Counted from the stretch's first letter, positions 19,971-29,929 are shown. The stretch is 64,000 bases of DNA from Chimaeribacter californicus (GCF_002858675.1 NZ_PJZF01000001.1:372001-436000), one strand, 5' to 3'. The notes: generated from the sequence alone by a model not told the origin. Translations and numbers: made by a program.

Positions 19971-20378
19971 TCAGTTGCCCAGACCGTGGCCGGCGTGGCG
20001 GTTTTCGATCAGTTCAATCTTGTAACCATCCGGATCTTCAACAAAGGCGATGACCGTGGTACCGCCTTTCACCGGGCCGGCTTCACGGGTCACGTTACCG
20101 CCGGCCTTGCGGATCTGGTCACAGGTCGCGGCGACATCGTCCACGCCCAGCGCAATGTGGCCATACGCGGTGCCCATGTCATAGCTTTCCACACCCCAGT
20201 TGTAGGTCAGCTCAATCACCGCGCCTTCGCTCTCATCGGTGTAACCCACAAACGCCAGGGAGTATTTGTATTCGGTATTTTCACTGGAACGCAGCAGACG
20301 CATGCCTAATACCTTGGTGTAGAAGTCGATAGAGCGTTGCAGATCACCGACGCGAAGCATGGTATGGAGTAAGCGCAT
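19971..20378 (-). CDS. gloA: Lactoylglutathione lyase (glyoxalase I)
   Basis: 135 residues, same as E. coli. Converts the methylglyoxal-glutathione hemithioacetal to S-lactoylglutathione. The four nickel ligands H5, E56, H74 and E122 are all present. ATG 20378 is chosen because it gives [12 protein letters not shown], the family N-terminus; upstream codons are leader. It follows nemA on the same strand, as in the electrophile-detoxification operon nemRA-gloA of E. coli. Confidence 0.97.
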   Translation of the reverse strand: MRLLHTMLRVGDLQRSIDFYTKVLGMRLLRSSENTEYKYSLAFVGYTDESEGAVIELTYNWGVESYDMGTAYGHIALGVDDVAATCDQIRKAGGNVTREAGPVKGGTTVIAFVEDPDGYKIELIENRHAGHGLGN

Positions 20379-20534
20379 ATTGTCCTCTGATAACAAGTTA
20401 GGGCACGACAATCCCCTTTCCGGTACGAAAACCGGTGGGGATCCCCGTGTCATTAAGATAAAAACAGTTAAGTATAGCCTTCGCAGGCGAATAAATTCAA
20501 TGTGATGCAAAAAGCCGCAGGCGTGACGGGCCGC

Positions 20535-21626
20535 TTACAGCGTTGGGTAATCGGTATAGCCTTCTGCGCCGCCACCATAGAACAGCTCGGTACGCTGGGC
20601 ATTCAGGGCTGCGCCCTGGCGGAAGCGTTCAGCCAGATCCGGATTGGCAATGTAGTCACGGCCAAAGGCCACGGCATCGATATACCCTTTGGCGATCAGC
20701 GTTTCCGCTTTCTCCTGCGTATAGCCGCCGGCCCCGACAATCACCCCCTGGTAACGGGCGCGCACGGCGTCACGGAAGCTCTCAGTGTAAGACGCACCGC
20801 CGACCCAGTCCGGCTCGGAGATATGCAGGTAGGCCAGGTTGCGCGTATTCAGCTGCTCGATCAGATACAGCGCATCGTTAATTTCATTCTCGCCGTTGCC
20901 CAGCCCGCTGACGGTACCGAGCGGCGAAATACGGATGCCGACGCGATCGGCCCCGGCTTCTGCCACCGCAGCATCGACCACTTCCAGCGTCAGCCGGACA
21001 CGGTTTTCCACGCTGCCGCCATACTGGTCGGTACGCTGGTTCGATTCCGGCGAAATGAACTGATGCAACAGGTAGCCGTGGGCGGCGTGCAGCTCCAGGT
21101 AGTCGAAACCGGCTGCAACGGCATTGGCCGCCGCCTGACGGAAATCATTGATAATCCCCGGGATCTCATCGGTCTCCAGCGCGCGTGGCACCGGGCAGTC
21201 CACCCGCACCGGCTGGCCGGCGGCGTCACGCAGTGTGGTACGGGTATTCACCGGCAAGGCAGACGGCGCAACCGGTAACTGGTTGCCCGGTTGCAGGTCA
21301 GGGTGTGAGATCCGCCCCACATGCCACAGCTGCACCGCCATGTGGCCATTTTGCGCGTGAACCTGGGCCACAATCTTTTTCCATGCGGCGATCTGTTCCG
21401 GCGTGTGCAGGCCGGGCGCACCGGCATAGCCTTTGGCCTGGAACGAAATTTGGGTCGCTTCGGAGATGATAAGCCCGGCACCGGCGCGCTGGGCGTAGTA
21501 CTCGCCCATCAGTCCGGTAGGGATGTCGCCCGGCTCAATGCTGCGCAGACGGGTCAGCGGGGCCATAAACACGCGGTTCGGCAAGGTCTGTTTGCCGACG
21601 GTTAACGGCGTAAAAAGTGTGCTCAT
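20535..21626 (-). CDS. nemA: N-ethylmaleimide reductase NemA (Old Yellow Enzyme family)
   Basis: 363 residues. FMN- and NADPH-dependent reductase of electrophilic alkenes, nitro compounds and nitrate esters. TIM barrel with FMN motifs [13 protein letters not shown] at the N-terminus, the substrate-binding pair in [14 protein letters not shown], and [14 protein letters not shown] near the end. Two ATG codons are adjacent; the second has GGAG at proper spacing. gloA lies 156 bases downstream. The nemR repressor gene that precedes nemA in E. coli is not here. Confidence 0.95.
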   Translation of the reverse strand: MSTLFTPLTVGKQTLPNRVFMAPLTRLRSIEPGDIPTGLMGEYYAQRAGAGLIISEATQISFQAKGYAGAPGLHTPEQIAAWKKIVAQVHAQNGHMAVQLWHVGRISHPDLQPGNQLPVAPSALPVNTRTTLRDAAGQPVRVDCPVPRALETDEIPGIINDFRQAAANAVAAGFDYLELHAAHGYLLHQFISPESNQRTDQYGGSVENRVRLTLEVVDAAVAEAGADRVGIRISPLGTVSGLGNGENEINDALYLIEQLNTRNLAYLHISEPDWVGGASYTESFRDAVRARYQGVIVGAGGYTQEKAETLIAKGYIDAVAFGRDYIANPDLAERFRQGAALNAQRTELFYGGGAEGYTDYPTL

Positions 21627-21743
21627 CATATCTCCAAAAAACTAACAGATTGTCAGCGCACACTATGCAAGGGCAGGGCGACTACAGATTGTTTAAATGT
21701 GCGAAGCGCGGCAGCGTTTATGAAGGGGTAAAAAGCGGGGCAT

Positions 21744-21771
21744 AAAAAAACCGGCGTCTTATCACGCCGGT
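21744..21771 (-). terminator. Rho-independent terminator after eptA
   Basis: On the minus strand stem ACCGGCGT / ACGCCGGT with six-base loop followed by seven T, 16 bases after the eptA stop. It separates eptA from nemA. Confidence 0.88.
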
Positions 21772-21786
21772 CAAAAGGCAGAGGGA

Positions 21787-23424
21787 TCAGCTGTTGCGGC
21801 GACAACGCTGCATAAAGTCCAGCGCCGGCTGGTATTCGCGTGTCTGTACATTCATCAGGCCCAGCATCAGCGGGAACAGATTGTCCTGGGAGATGTCATC
21901 GTTGGCGGCAATACGGTTAAGGCACTGGCGATCGACGCCGTAACTCTTCTCATATTGAGGTGACATCCAGATCAGGAACGGAATATGGGTTTGTTGCGAC
22001 GGGGCAAACAGATAGGGCGTGCCATGCAGGTACATGCCGTTCTCACCCAGAGATTCGCCATGATCCGAGAGGTAGACCATCACGGTATTGAATTTTTCGC
22101 TGTGTTGTTGCAGCAATTTAATGGTGTCATCCAGCATTGCATCGGTATACAGCAACGTATTGTTATAGGTGTTCACCAGTTTTTCATGATCGCAATCCTG
22201 GATCTGGTTGCTGTCACAGGTTGGCGTGAAGGTGCGGAACTGCGCCGGGTAACGCTGATAATAGGCCGGGCCATGGCTGCCAATCTGGTGCAGCACGATC
22301 ACGCTGTCATCCTTCAGGCCGTCAATATAATTGTTGAGGCGGGAGAGCAGCGCGCCGTCGCGGCAGAGGTCGCCCTGGCAATCCTCACTCAGTTTTAGCT
22401 GGGTCACATCCTGGTGCGGCACCCGGTCACAGGCCCCTTTACAGCCGCCGTCATTTTCACGCCACAGCACGTTAATACCGGCATGCTTCATCACATCCAG
22501 TAACCCCTCCTGATGGCTGGCCAGGGAGGCGTCATAATGTTGACGCGGCATATTGGAAAACATGCAGGGCACGGAAATTGCGGTCTCCGTGCCGCAGGAG
22601 GTGGCATGGCGGAAATAGCTGACCCCCTCTTTTTCCAGGCGCGGGTTAGTCTGTTTTTCATAACCGCCCAGGGAGAAGTTTTCGGCCCGTGCCGTTTCCC
22701 CGACCACCAGCACCACCAGCGTTTTCTTCGGTTGTGACAAAATCAGCGGGCCTTTGTGGGCGTCTGTGCCGATAGGGATCAGCGGCAGGTTCTCGGCAAA
22801 ATAGCGGTGATGCGCAAACGCAATTGTGCCGCTGACATAGTTGGTGGGTGCCAGCATTTTGACGATCGACCGGTTATTGCGAATCAGCGAGGCGTAATCC
22901 TTATAGAAAAATGCGGCAATCAACAGAATAATGACCACGGACGCCAGGATATTGGCGGCCCGCAGCCCCAGCATGTACCACCATGGGCGACGGTTGCGCA
23001 CCTTCACCAGCCCAAGCACCAGCGCCGGCAATACTCCGGCACCCAGCAGCCACAGCAGCAGTTGCGGCGTGAGCAGCGCGGTGGCTTCCTGTGGCGTGGT
23101 CTCAAAGGCGTTCTGCATCATGTTGCTGTCAATCACCACCCCATAACTGAACATAAAATAGTTCGCCGCCGCACCGCACAGCAGCAAAATAATCGCCAGC
23201 GGCTTACGGAGATAGGGCAGGGCCAGCAGGCTGAAGAGAATATTCAGCGCCAGAAACAGCACCAGCGGTACACTCATGGCGAACAGCACATCATGCAGCC
23301 GGTTAAAGGTGATTAATGACCAGGTTTTATGCAGGAACAGGGCATTTTGAAACAGCAGAAAAGCCAGAGCCGTCAGCAGCACAAAGCTCAGGGAGTTACA
23401 GTGTAACGATCGCAGGGTACGCAT
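21787..23424 (-). CDS. eptA: Lipid A phosphoethanolamine transferase (EptA family)
   Basis: 545 residues, close to E. coli EptA. Adds phosphoethanolamine to lipid A at the outer face of the inner membrane, lowering negative charge and cationic-peptide binding. Five membrane helices occupy about 1-170; the periplasmic sulfatase-fold domain follows. The nucleophile is T281 in SCGTETAISVPC (C277/C287 pair), metal and substrate residues appear in VVGETARAENF, YLSDHGESLGENG and the conserved NDGGCKGACDRVP. Only the ATG at 23424 is a good start. Sits where nemR is in E. coli. A PmrA-type box lies about 50 bases upstream, consistent with PmrAB control. Related to mobile MCR proteins by family, but here with chromosomal context. 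Confidence 0.93.
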   Translation of the reverse strand: MRTLRSLHCNSLSFVLLTALAFLLFQNALFLHKTWSLITFNRLHDVLFAMSVPLVLFLALNILFSLLALPYLRKPLAIILLLCGAAANYFMFSYGVVIDSNMMQNAFETTPQEATALLTPQLLLWLLGAGVLPALVLGLVKVRNRRPWWYMLGLRAANILASVVIILLIAAFFYKDYASLIRNNRSIVKMLAPTNYVSGTIAFAHHRYFAENLPLIPIGTDAHKGPLILSQPKKTLVVLVVGETARAENFSLGGYEKQTNPRLEKEGVSYFRHATSCGTETAISVPCMFSNMPRQHYDASLASHQEGLLDVMKHAGINVLWRENDGGCKGACDRVPHQDVTQLKLSEDCQGDLCRDGALLSRLNNYIDGLKDDSVIVLHQIGSHGPAYYQRYPAQFRTFTPTCDSNQIQDCDHEKLVNTYNNTLLYTDAMLDDTIKLLQQHSEKFNTVMVYLSDHGESLGENGMYLHGTPYLFAPSQQTHIPFLIWMSPQYEKSYGVDRQCLNRIAANDDISQDNLFPLMLGLMNVQTREYQPALDFMQRCRRNS

Positions 23425-23427
23425 CAA

Positions 23428-23739
23428 AATAGGGAAGTCCGTCCGAAAGGAATAGGCACAAGGTATCAGGTGAAACTTAAGAGAACCTTAAACAGTCCGG
23501 CAACAACTCTTTCACGAATCACGGGCCAGCCGTCGGGGCCACAGCACGGCGGGGGTGACGTGTGCCCTTGCCATAAAGCATAGGCATAAATCATAAGCTT
23601 TCATGAATTATCGTCGCGAAACTCACCGCGGCAGGGCGTTTATGCCTTGCCAGCCGGGGAGATAGCAGCTTCAATTAAAGTCATCATCTTTTTATTCGCC
23701 AGCCATGCCGCCGGGCGAGGAGCGGTACGGGGAGGTTTT
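23428..23739. other. eptA-ydhL divergent intergenic region
   Basis: About 310 bases between divergent eptA and ydhL. Contains the PmrA-type box near eptA. The remainder shows no other motif I can name; an in-frame extension of ydhL upstream to 23647 is not protein-like. Confidence 0.5.
23476..23492. promoter_or_regulatory. PmrA (BasR) box upstream of eptA
   Basis: CTTAAG-AGAAC-CTTAAA: two CTTAA hexamers separated by five bases, the spacing of PmrA half-sites. Located 52 bases before the eptA start codon. Motif-based call. Confidence 0.75.
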
Positions 23740-23979
23740 ATGGCCGAGCAGCTGGAATTTTTTGACATACCCAGTCCCTGTCGCGGCATCTGCCAGATGG
23801 ATGCGCGCGGCTTCTGCCGGGGGTGTCTGCGCAGCCGGGAAGAACGTTTTGGCTGGATAACCATGAGCGACGCCCAGAAGCGGCATGTCCTTTACCTGTG
23901 CCGCCAGCGTTTCCTGCGGCAACAGCGGCTGGCCCGCAAAACCGACGATCCCCCGCCGGAACAACCCTCTCTGTTCTGA
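23740..23979 (+). CDS. ydhL: DUF1289 protein YdhL
   Basis: 79 residues. Small protein with cysteines in SPCRGICQMD and FCRGCLRS, the DUF1289 pattern (CxxxC...CxxC), suggesting a metal site. The start MAEQLEFF with GGAGG upstream is identical to the E. coli family start; the C-terminus EQPSLF also matches. Function unknown. It precedes ydhF by 104 bases on the same strand. Confidence 0.92.
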   Translation: MAEQLEFFDIPSPCRGICQMDARGFCRGCLRSREERFGWITMSDAQKRHVLYLCRQRFLRQQRLARKTDDPPPEQPSLF

Positions 23980-24083
23980 CCTCCTCTTTTCTTGCGAGGC
24001 AGTACGCAAAGCAGCGCACTGTCATCGAGTCTGGCCGGGCAATTGTGTATGCTTGGCACCTTACCTATTTTGAGGAGTTGGTT

Positions 24084-24980
24084 ATGGACTCACGTTGTCA
24101 GATCTCCCCGCAAGGCCCTGAATTTTCTCCGCTCATTGCGGGGTACTGGCGTTTAATGGAGTGGGGGATGCGCCCGCAGGATGTGCTGGCGTTTATCGAA
24201 CAGCACAGTGAACTGGGCATCACCACTGTTGACCATGCGGATATTTATGGCGACTACCAGTGCGAGGCGGCCTTTGGTGAGGCGCTGCGCCTGAAGCCCT
24301 CACTGCGTGAAAAACTGGAGCTGGTGAGCAAGTGCGGCATTGCCACCACGGCCAAACCGGAACATGTCCTCGGCCACTACCTCACTGACCGGGCACACAT
24401 CCTGGCCAGCGCGGAACAGTCGCTGAAAAACCTGCATACCGACTACCTCGATCTGCTGCTGATCCACCGCCCAGACCCGTTAATGGACGCCGACGAGGTG
24501 GCCGAGGCATTTACCGCGCTGCACAGCAGCGGCAAGGTGCGCCATTTTGGTGTGTCCAATTTCACCCCGGCCCAGTTCAGCCTGTTGCAGTCACGCCTGC
24601 CGTTTACGCTGGCCACCAACCAGGTGGAGATCTCACCGCTGAACCAGACGGTGACGCTTGACGGCACCCTGGACCAGTGCCAGCAGTTGCGCATCCGGCC
24701 GATGGCCTGGTCGTGTCTGGGCGGTGGGCGGCTGTTCACCGAGCCGCGTTACCAGGCACTGCGGGATGAACTGGAGGCGATCGCCGGAGAAATCGGCGCG
24801 CAGTCACCGGAGCAGGTGGTGTATGCCTGGATCCTGCGGCTGCCCAGCCGGCCCTTGCCGATTCTCGGTACCGGGAAAATTGAGCGGATGCGGGATGCGT
24901 GGGCAGCGCTTTCCCTGCCGCTCAGCCGCCAGCAGTGGTTCCGCATCCGTAAGGCTGCGCTGGGGTACGACGTACCCTGA
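24084..24980 (+). CDS. ydhF: Aldo/keto reductase YdhF
   Basis: 298 residues, family length. NADPH-dependent oxidoreductase of the AKR superfamily; substrate unknown. The TIM-barrel tetrad is visible: D and Y in TTVDHADIYGDYQ, K in ELVSKCGI and H in LLIHRPDPLM; the C-terminus ILGTGKIERM binds cofactor phosphate and RKAALGYDVP closes the protein. ATG 24084 has GAGGAG upstream; the frame extends far upstream over ydhL but that part is a shadow. Confidence 0.95.
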   Translation: MDSRCQISPQGPEFSPLIAGYWRLMEWGMRPQDVLAFIEQHSELGITTVDHADIYGDYQCEAAFGEALRLKPSLREKLELVSKCGIATTAKPEHVLGHYLTDRAHILASAEQSLKNLHTDYLDLLLIHRPDPLMDADEVAEAFTALHSSGKVRHFGVSNFTPAQFSLLQSRLPFTLATNQVEISPLNQTVTLDGTLDQCQQLRIRPMAWSCLGGGRLFTEPRYQALRDELEAIAGEIGAQSPEQVVYAWILRLPSRPLPILGTGKIERMRDAWAALSLPLSRQQWFRIRKAALGYDVP

Positions 24981-25011
24981 TGCAAAAGTGACCAGTGTCA
25001 CAATAAGGCGG

Positions 25012-25041
25012 GCTGCCCCGGTTGTAAGCGGGGCGGCAGCA
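25012..25041. repeat. GC-rich hairpin between ydhF and sodC
   Basis: Arms around GCTGCCCCG and CGGGGCGGCAGC pair with one bulged base across an eight-base loop. It lies 32-60 bases after the ydhF stop and may end that transcript, but the T-run is missing. Confidence 0.45.
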
Positions 25042-25100
25042 CGGAAAGCAGCGGGGTTGCCTATACTCAGGGTTCTGAATCGACAGGCATTGGAGGCAGC

Positions 25101-25622
25101 ATGAATTCTCTTTCCGGCGTGGCACTGGCCGCCATGATGGTATGTGGCGCCGCACAGGCCGCCAGTAAAGATGTGACGATGAACCTGGTCTCGGCAGACG
25201 GTGCGCCAAAACCGATCGGTACCATAACCATCAGCGAGACGCAGTATGGCCTGCTGTTTACGCCAAAACTGGCCTCCCTGCCACCGGGCGTGCACGGTTT
25301 TCATGTGCATCAGAACGGCAGTTGTGACGCGGCCATGAAGGACGGCAAAAAGGTGGCGGCGCAGGCAGCCGGTGACCATTTTGATCCAGGGAAGACCGGC
25401 AAACATCTGGGGCCCTATCAGGATGGCCACCTGGGCGACCTGCCGGTGCTGTATGTGCATGAGGACGGCTCGGCCAGCGATCAGGTACTGGCCCCGCGCC
25501 TGAAAACGTTGTCAGAGATCGACAACAAAGCGCTGATGATCCACGCGGGTGGCGATAACCACGCGGATATGCCGATGCCGTTGGGCGGCGGGGGGAGCCG
25601 CCTCGCCTGCGGCGTGATCTGA
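25101..25622 (+). CDS. sodC: Periplasmic Cu/Zn superoxide dismutase
   Basis: 173 residues. Dismutates superoxide in the periplasm. Signal peptide to about residue 20 (GAAQA). Copper and zinc ligands appear as HGFHVHQNGSCD, GDHFDPGKTGKHLGP and the last histidine in IHAGGDNHADMP; the disulfide cysteines are in GSCD and LACGVI; electrostatic loop GGGGSRLACGVI is standard. The prokaryotic monomeric form. Confidence 0.96.
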   Translation: MNSLSGVALAAMMVCGAAQAASKDVTMNLVSADGAPKPIGTITISETQYGLLFTPKLASLPPGVHGFHVHQNGSCDAAMKDGKKVAAQAAGDHFDPGKTGKHLGPYQDGHLGDLPVLYVHEDGSASDQVLAPRLKTLSEIDNKALMIHAGGDNHADMPMPLGGGGSRLACGVI

Positions 25623-25643
25623 CCCCGGCGACCGGGCTGCCTG

Positions 25644-27671
25644 TCAGGCCGGTTTCAACATGGCGGAATCCGGTGCGGGTACCGCCTGTTGCAACTGAGA
25701 CAGCGAGCTGGCCAGCCGCCAGATGACCCCCGCCAGATCGCGCGCCGCCGGATCAGGGTGGCGGGCCAGGGCATCACACATTCTCTGCAGTTCATTCAGG
25801 CTCTCTGTCAGGGCGGCATGGTTGACCCCGCGCTCAGTCATAATGCCTTTCAGGTGATACAGGGAGCGATCCCGTACCGCCGCGAGCGGATCAGAGCGCG
25901 TCTGCCAGTCACGCAGTTGCCATACCACTTGCGCACAGTTCAGCAACACCACGCCCCAGCGCAGTAACCAAATCCGCGAGACCTCATCCTTGCCCTGATT
26001 GAGCTGACTGATACGGTGATAAATCAATGACTCAAAATCGCTCTGGCTGCGCTGCGGCCGGGCGTTGAGCTGGTCAATAAAGTCACGCCGCAAGGCGCGG
26101 ATTAACCGGCGGCTTTTTCGCTTGTCCGAGCTTGGCTTAAGCACCTGGAACGCCAGCCCGGCCAGCATGACCCCGGCCAGTTTCGCCAGGCTGTCATTGA
26201 TAAAGGCCTGGTAATCATATTCCGGCGGGTTAGCGATGGATAAAAAGGAGCCGCTGAACACAATCAATTGCCCCCAGAGGGCGGCGTAGCGGGCATTCTG
26301 CAACTTGACCAACTGCATCGTGATCAGCACCGGCAGCAGAAAACAGCTGAATACCCAGAGATCGCCGATCTGCACCATCAGGCCGAACTTAATCAGGTAG
26401 GTGGAGACCGACAGCAGCACCATCGCTTTCAGCAAGGTCGTAATACTGTTAATAGGCGACGGCGTGGAAGAGTAGAGCACGCAGCTGATCGCCACCAGCG
26501 TCAACCCGGCGCTGCCGGCATCCCATTGGGTGGTAATCCAGTATGCACAGCCGATGACAATGCACAGGAAGGTGCGCAGGCCGTTATACGCTGCCTCGTA
26601 GCTGTCCGTGTGGCGCGCCAGGCGGCGGGTCGCCGGCGGGGAGAGCGTGGTGACCGGGCCGGCCGTTTCAACGCGCCGTAACCAACGCTCGCTTTGCAGG
26701 TAGAGCCGGCAAAAGTGGTGCAGGCGCAGCCAGAGGGCACGATGCCGGAAATCCGCGTCGCCGGCCGGGGCCAGCGCGTGCAACGTCTTTGCCAGCTCAT
26801 AGGGGGTGCTGTGTGGCTGCGCCAGCTGGGTCAGTAACCGTTCCAGAATGGCCGGCAGGTTTTCCGGCGGCGATGGCCAGTTCAGCAGCATCCGGCGGAC
26901 GCTGGAGATCACGCTGGTCAGGGTCAGTTGTTGATGCAGCAGAAAATTAATGGTGCGGTTTTGCCGCCGGAAGCGGTAATGGCTCCAGAAGGCCTGAATA
27001 CGCAGCAGGTTCAGCGTCAGAATCTGGCTGATGACCCCTTCATGGGAGGTGCGGATCCGTGGGCTGACCTCCGGCTGCCAGAGCATGGCGGCATGTTCCA
27101 GTAGCCGGGTATGCAGCGTGCGCAAGGAGGTCAGCAGTGTGCTGCCGTCCGAGGTACTGGGCAGGATCATCATCATCAGCCCGCCGCACAGAATGCCGGT
27201 GATCACCTCACAGACCCGCGCCTGGGCCAGATTCCAGATGTCCTGGGTATCAGTGATATTCACCGTGGAAAAGGCAATGATGGCGGCGGTATACCCGGCC
27301 AGCGCAAAAGCATAGGAGACGTTATTCTGGTAATGGTTCGACACAAAAGTACAGCCGCCAATCCAGGCAGCGATTACCAGGGTAAAGAGCCATGGGTCAT
27401 TAAGGCAGTGGCCGGCAATCAGGATAGATGCGGCGGCCCCCAGCAGGCTGCCGGCGATCCGCCCCAGGCTTTTGCTGATCACACCGCCTACAGTAGGGAA
27501 GCTCACGACCGCTGCCGAAGTCAGTGCCCAGGTGGGCTGATCCAGTTGCAGATAAAATGCCACCCACAGCGCCAGTGCCATCGCCAGACTATTACGCAAT
27601 GCATAGCGCCACTGGCCTGATGTCGCCTTGCCCCAGGGCGTGCGCGGCCACGCCGGCCAGGAAAGTTTCAC
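25644..27671 (-). CDS. ydhK: FUSC/AaeB-type efflux protein YdhK
   Basis: 675 residues. Inner-membrane protein with two blocks of hydrophobic helices (about 20-190 and 360-510) and cytoplasmic stretches, the fusaric-acid-resistance/AaeB architecture. It is the transport subunit that would work with membrane-fusion YdhJ and small YdhI. GTG 27671 has GGAG seven bases upstream and begins four bases after the ydhJ stop, so I prefer it to an upstream TTG. Substrate unknown; AaeB relatives export aromatic acids. Confidence 0.92.
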   Translation of the reverse strand: MKLSWPAWPRTPWGKATSGQWRYALRNSLAMALALWVAFYLQLDQPTWALTSAAVVSFPTVGGVISKSLGRIAGSLLGAAASILIAGHCLNDPWLFTLVIAAWIGGCTFVSNHYQNNVSYAFALAGYTAAIIAFSTVNITDTQDIWNLAQARVCEVITGILCGGLMMMILPSTSDGSTLLTSLRTLHTRLLEHAAMLWQPEVSPRIRTSHEGVISQILTLNLLRIQAFWSHYRFRRQNRTINFLLHQQLTLTSVISSVRRMLLNWPSPPENLPAILERLLTQLAQPHSTPYELAKTLHALAPAGDADFRHRALWLRLHHFCRLYLQSERWLRRVETAGPVTTLSPPATRRLARHTDSYEAAYNGLRTFLCIVIGCAYWITTQWDAGSAGLTLVAISCVLYSSTPSPINSITTLLKAMVLLSVSTYLIKFGLMVQIGDLWVFSCFLLPVLITMQLVKLQNARYAALWGQLIVFSGSFLSIANPPEYDYQAFINDSLAKLAGVMLAGLAFQVLKPSSDKRKSRRLIRALRRDFIDQLNARPQRSQSDFESLIYHRISQLNQGKDEVSRIWLLRWGVVLLNCAQVVWQLRDWQTRSDPLAAVRDRSLYHLKGIMTERGVNHAALTESLNELQRMCDALARHPDPAARDLAGVIWRLASSLSQLQQAVPAPDSAMLKPA

Positions 27672-27675
27672 CCGT

Positions 27676-28530
27676 CTACTCCCCAATTGAAATGGTACAG
27701 GTGGTACCGGCCACCAGCATTACGCCCGCCGGAACCTTCAGCAGTTTAATCCGTACCGGCACGCGTTGCGCCAGCCGCACCCAGGGGACATTGGGTTTCA
27801 CATCCATTAATAAGGCACCGCTGCTGTCGACGCTTTGATCATAAATAGCCCGCCCGATGCCTTCGACCTGGCCTTCCAGCGGCACATTGCCGTTATAAAG
27901 CACCATCCGGGCGCGGTCGCCCTCCCGGATATGGCGCAGTTTGGTCTCCTCAAAATAGCCCATGACATAAAAGGAGTGCACATCCACCAGCGCCACCAGT
28001 GGGGTGCCGGCCGTGGCGTAATTCCCTTGCCGGACCTGTAAATTGGTAAGGTAACCGTCGGTAGGCGCAACGATGCGGGTTTTACTGAGATTCCACTGCG
28101 CCTGGGCCACTGCCGCCTCCGCTTGCTGGTACTGCGCCTGCATCGACTTCACCGCCAGCCTGGATTCATCCAGCGTTTCGGCCGAGATCACGCCTTTCAG
28201 CCCCTGGCGACGTGCGGCCTCGTGCGTGGCTTTGGCCAGATCGGCTTCCGCTTTCGCCAGGGCGGCGCGTGCATTGGCCAGCGCAATCTCAAAAGGTTCA
28301 GGATCAAGGGAGAACAGCAGGGTACCGGCTTTGACGAATTCGTTATCATGCACCGGAATCGTGGTCAGGCGGCCGGACACTTCCGGGGTCACCATGACCA
28401 GTTCAGCCCTGACTTTTCCGTCGCGGGTCCAGGGAGATTGCATGTAATAATTCCATAACCAACCTCCTGAAAAAATTGCCACGATACAGATCAAAAGTGT
28501 TGAGAAATATTTTAATGTTTTAAATGTCAT
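27676..28530 (-). CDS. ydhJ: HlyD-family membrane fusion protein YdhJ
   Basis: 284 residues. One N-terminal membrane helix (about 8-28), a lipoyl/biotinyl half around [23 protein letters not shown], a coiled-coil hairpin (about 85-150, Ala/Glu-rich) and beta-barrel C-terminal part, the periplasmic adaptor layout. Second gene of ydhI-ydhJ-ydhK; links the inner-membrane YdhK to an outer-membrane channel. Confidence 0.94.
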   Translation of the reverse strand: MTFKTLKYFSTLLICIVAIFSGGWLWNYYMQSPWTRDGKVRAELVMVTPEVSGRLTTIPVHDNEFVKAGTLLFSLDPEPFEIALANARAALAKAEADLAKATHEAARRQGLKGVISAETLDESRLAVKSMQAQYQQAEAAVAQAQWNLSKTRIVAPTDGYLTNLQVRQGNYATAGTPLVALVDVHSFYVMGYFEETKLRHIREGDRARMVLYNGNVPLEGQVEGIGRAIYDQSVDSSGALLMDVKPNVPWVRLAQRVPVRIKLLKVPAGVMLVAGTTCTISIGE

Positions 28531-28537
28531 TATTTAT

Positions 28538-28774
28538 TTACCACTTCACCAAAAACCACTGGGAAACACTCACCATGATTACAAACAGTGCCAAATCCAT
28601 CAACAAAGGGTGCCAGATGTCACCGGCATAGATCTTTTCACGCAAGGCGTGATGTATCAGCAGCCATAATACAAAACCCAGTGCAAATGCTTTAAATATA
28701 GGCGGGAAATAGAGAGAAGCCCCAAATATCACATCCTGGAGGGGGCTGGCAGCCAAAAAATGGGGAATATTCAC
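28538..28774 (-). CDS. ydhI: DUF1656 small membrane protein YdhI
   Basis: 78 residues with two predicted membrane helices (about 20-45 and 55-75) and the family N-terminus ending in LYFPPIF. DUF1656 proteins (AaeX type) accompany HlyD/FUSC efflux pairs. First gene of the operon, divergent from slyA. Confidence 0.93.
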   Translation of the reverse strand: MNIPHFLAASPLQDVIFGASLYFPPIFKAFALGFVLWLLIHHALREKIYAGDIWHPLLMDLALFVIMVSVSQWFLVKW

Positions 28775-28852
28775 AATGGTATTATCCTTTTGATGAATAC
28801 ATATTTGTTTTAAAAGCCCATCAATGATTCATGTCATAAATTATTAAGTCAA

Positions 28853-28870
28853 ATATCATTATAATGATAT
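28853..28870. promoter_or_regulatory. 18-bp perfect palindrome between ydhI and slyA
   Basis: ATATCATTATAATGATAT is fully self-complementary and lies about 80 bases before ydhI and 100 before slyA. Placement suits an operator for one or both genes; AT-richness makes chance a real alternative. Confidence 0.5.
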
Positions 28871-28909
28871 ATATAATTGAATTTGGGTTCTTATCTCTCC
28901 AAAATAGGC

Positions 28910-28940
28910 TACACTCTGGGAAACAATGTTAGCATGCTAA
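28910..28940 (+). promoter_or_regulatory. slyA: slyA promoter -10 and SlyA operator
   Basis: A -10-like TACACT (28910-28915) is followed by the perfect palindrome TTAGCATGCTAA (28929-28940), one base off the published SlyA consensus TTAGCAAGCTAA. Its position just after the start point and before the ribosome site suggests autoregulation by roadblock. Confidence 0.8.
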
Positions 28941-28956
28941 TTATAAGGAGGGGCAA

Positions 28957-29388
28957 TTGGAGTCCAACTTAGGTTCAGATTTAGCACGATTGGTACGCGT
29001 ATGGCGTGCCCTGATAGACCATCGGCTTAAACCACTGGAAATGACCCAGACCCACTGGGTAACGTTGCACAATATCAACAGGCTACCGCCTGAGCAGTCA
29101 CAAATCCAGCTGGCGAAAGCCATCGGCATTGAGCAGCCGTCGCTGGTACGTACGCTTGACCAACTGGAAGAGAAGGGGCTGATAACGCGCCATACTTGTG
29201 CCAGTGACCGTCGGGCCAAACGCATCAAGCTCACTGAGGCGGCTGCGCCGGTGATTGGCGAGGTAGAAAATGTGATTGATTCTACACGCCGGGAAATTCT
29301 GGCCGGCATCTCACCAGAAGAGGTGGAATTACTGACAAAACTGATTGAAAAATTGGAAGAAAATATTATTGAATTACATAATAAATAA
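28957..29388 (+). CDS. slyA: MarR-family transcriptional regulator SlyA (RovA)
   Basis: 143 residues. Dimeric winged-helix regulator that counters H-NS silencing and controls envelope and virulence genes; called RovA in Yersinia. N-terminus [23 protein letters not shown] and recognition region [17 protein letters not shown] are essentially family consensus. Start is TTG with strong SD AAGGAGG, as known for slyA/rovA. The sequence is nearer to the RovA than to the E. coli type in my reading. Divergent from ydhIJK and convergent with slyB. Confidence 0.96.
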   Translation: MESNLGSDLARLVRVWRALIDHRLKPLEMTQTHWVTLHNINRLPPEQSQIQLAKAIGIEQPSLVRTLDQLEEKGLITRHTCASDRRAKRIKLTEAAAPVIGEVENVIDSTRREILAGISPEEVELLTKLIEKLEENIIELHNK

Positions 29389-29420
29389 CAAAATTTGATG
29401 ACCTCACAGCACACAAACAG

Positions 29421-29448
29421 AACCGGCGGCCATTGGCCGCCGGTTTCT
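29421..29448. terminator. Bidirectional terminator between slyA and slyB
   Basis: Perfect 11-bp stem AACCGGCGGCC / GGCCGCCGGTT with three-base loop, followed by TTCTC on the plus strand; convergent genes. Confidence 0.75.
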
Positions 29449-29461
29449 CATTATGCAAAGA

Positions 29462-29929
29462 TCAGCGCGGGGAGACCGTCACCGTGCTGCCGCTGCTGGC
29501 CAGGCTCACACGCTGGCCAACGCTGAATTTGCTGGCATCCGCTTTCTGTACCACCATGATAGTGTTGCCGTCATCCTTACGGATCTCCAGCTCGACGCCA
29601 TTGCTGCGGTTCAGCGCGCCCTGGACACCCTGGCCCGCTACCCCACCGGCCACGGCACCCGCCGCAGTCGCCAGACCACGACCGGAGCCCCCGCCAATCG
29701 TGTTACCCAGGAACCCACCCAGCACCGCGCCGCCAATAGCCCCGATAACGTTGCTCTCTTCACCGCCCTGAATCTGCACAGCACGCGTAGAAACAATGGT
29801 GCCGTAGGTTACATTCTGCACCTGTTTGGCCTGATCAGCGGTATAGACATCACCCGAAAGGGCGCTGTCGTTTACACAACCTGTCAGCGTTACGCCCGTT
29901 AATGCCACCACGAGAAGACGCTTAATCAT
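29462..29929 (-). CDS. slyB: Outer-membrane lipoprotein SlyB
   Basis: 155 residues, E. coli length. Lipoprotein of the outer membrane with two glycine-zipper segments that forms stress-protective rings around outer-membrane proteins. Signal peptide with lipobox LTGC (Cys near 18), then glycine-zipper GGAVLGGFLGNTIGGGSGRG and AAGAVAGGVAGQGVQG. ATG 29929 gives family length; 12 upstream codons are leader. PhoPQ-controlled in relatives, and a matching box is seen upstream. Confidence 0.96.
   Translation of the reverse strand: MIKRLLVVALTGVTLTGCVNDSALSGDVYTADQAKQVQNVTYGTIVSTRAVQIQGGEESNVIGAIGGAVLGGFLGNTIGGGSGRGLATAAGAVAGGVAGQGVQGALNRSNGVELEIRKDDGNTIMVVQKADASKFSVGQRVSLASSGSTVTVSPR

Noticed and set aside
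21787-23424. Mobile mcr-type colistin-resistance gene
   Set aside because: Lengths, motifs and the PmrA box fit chromosomal EptA, and no insertion sequence or plasmid feature flanks it.
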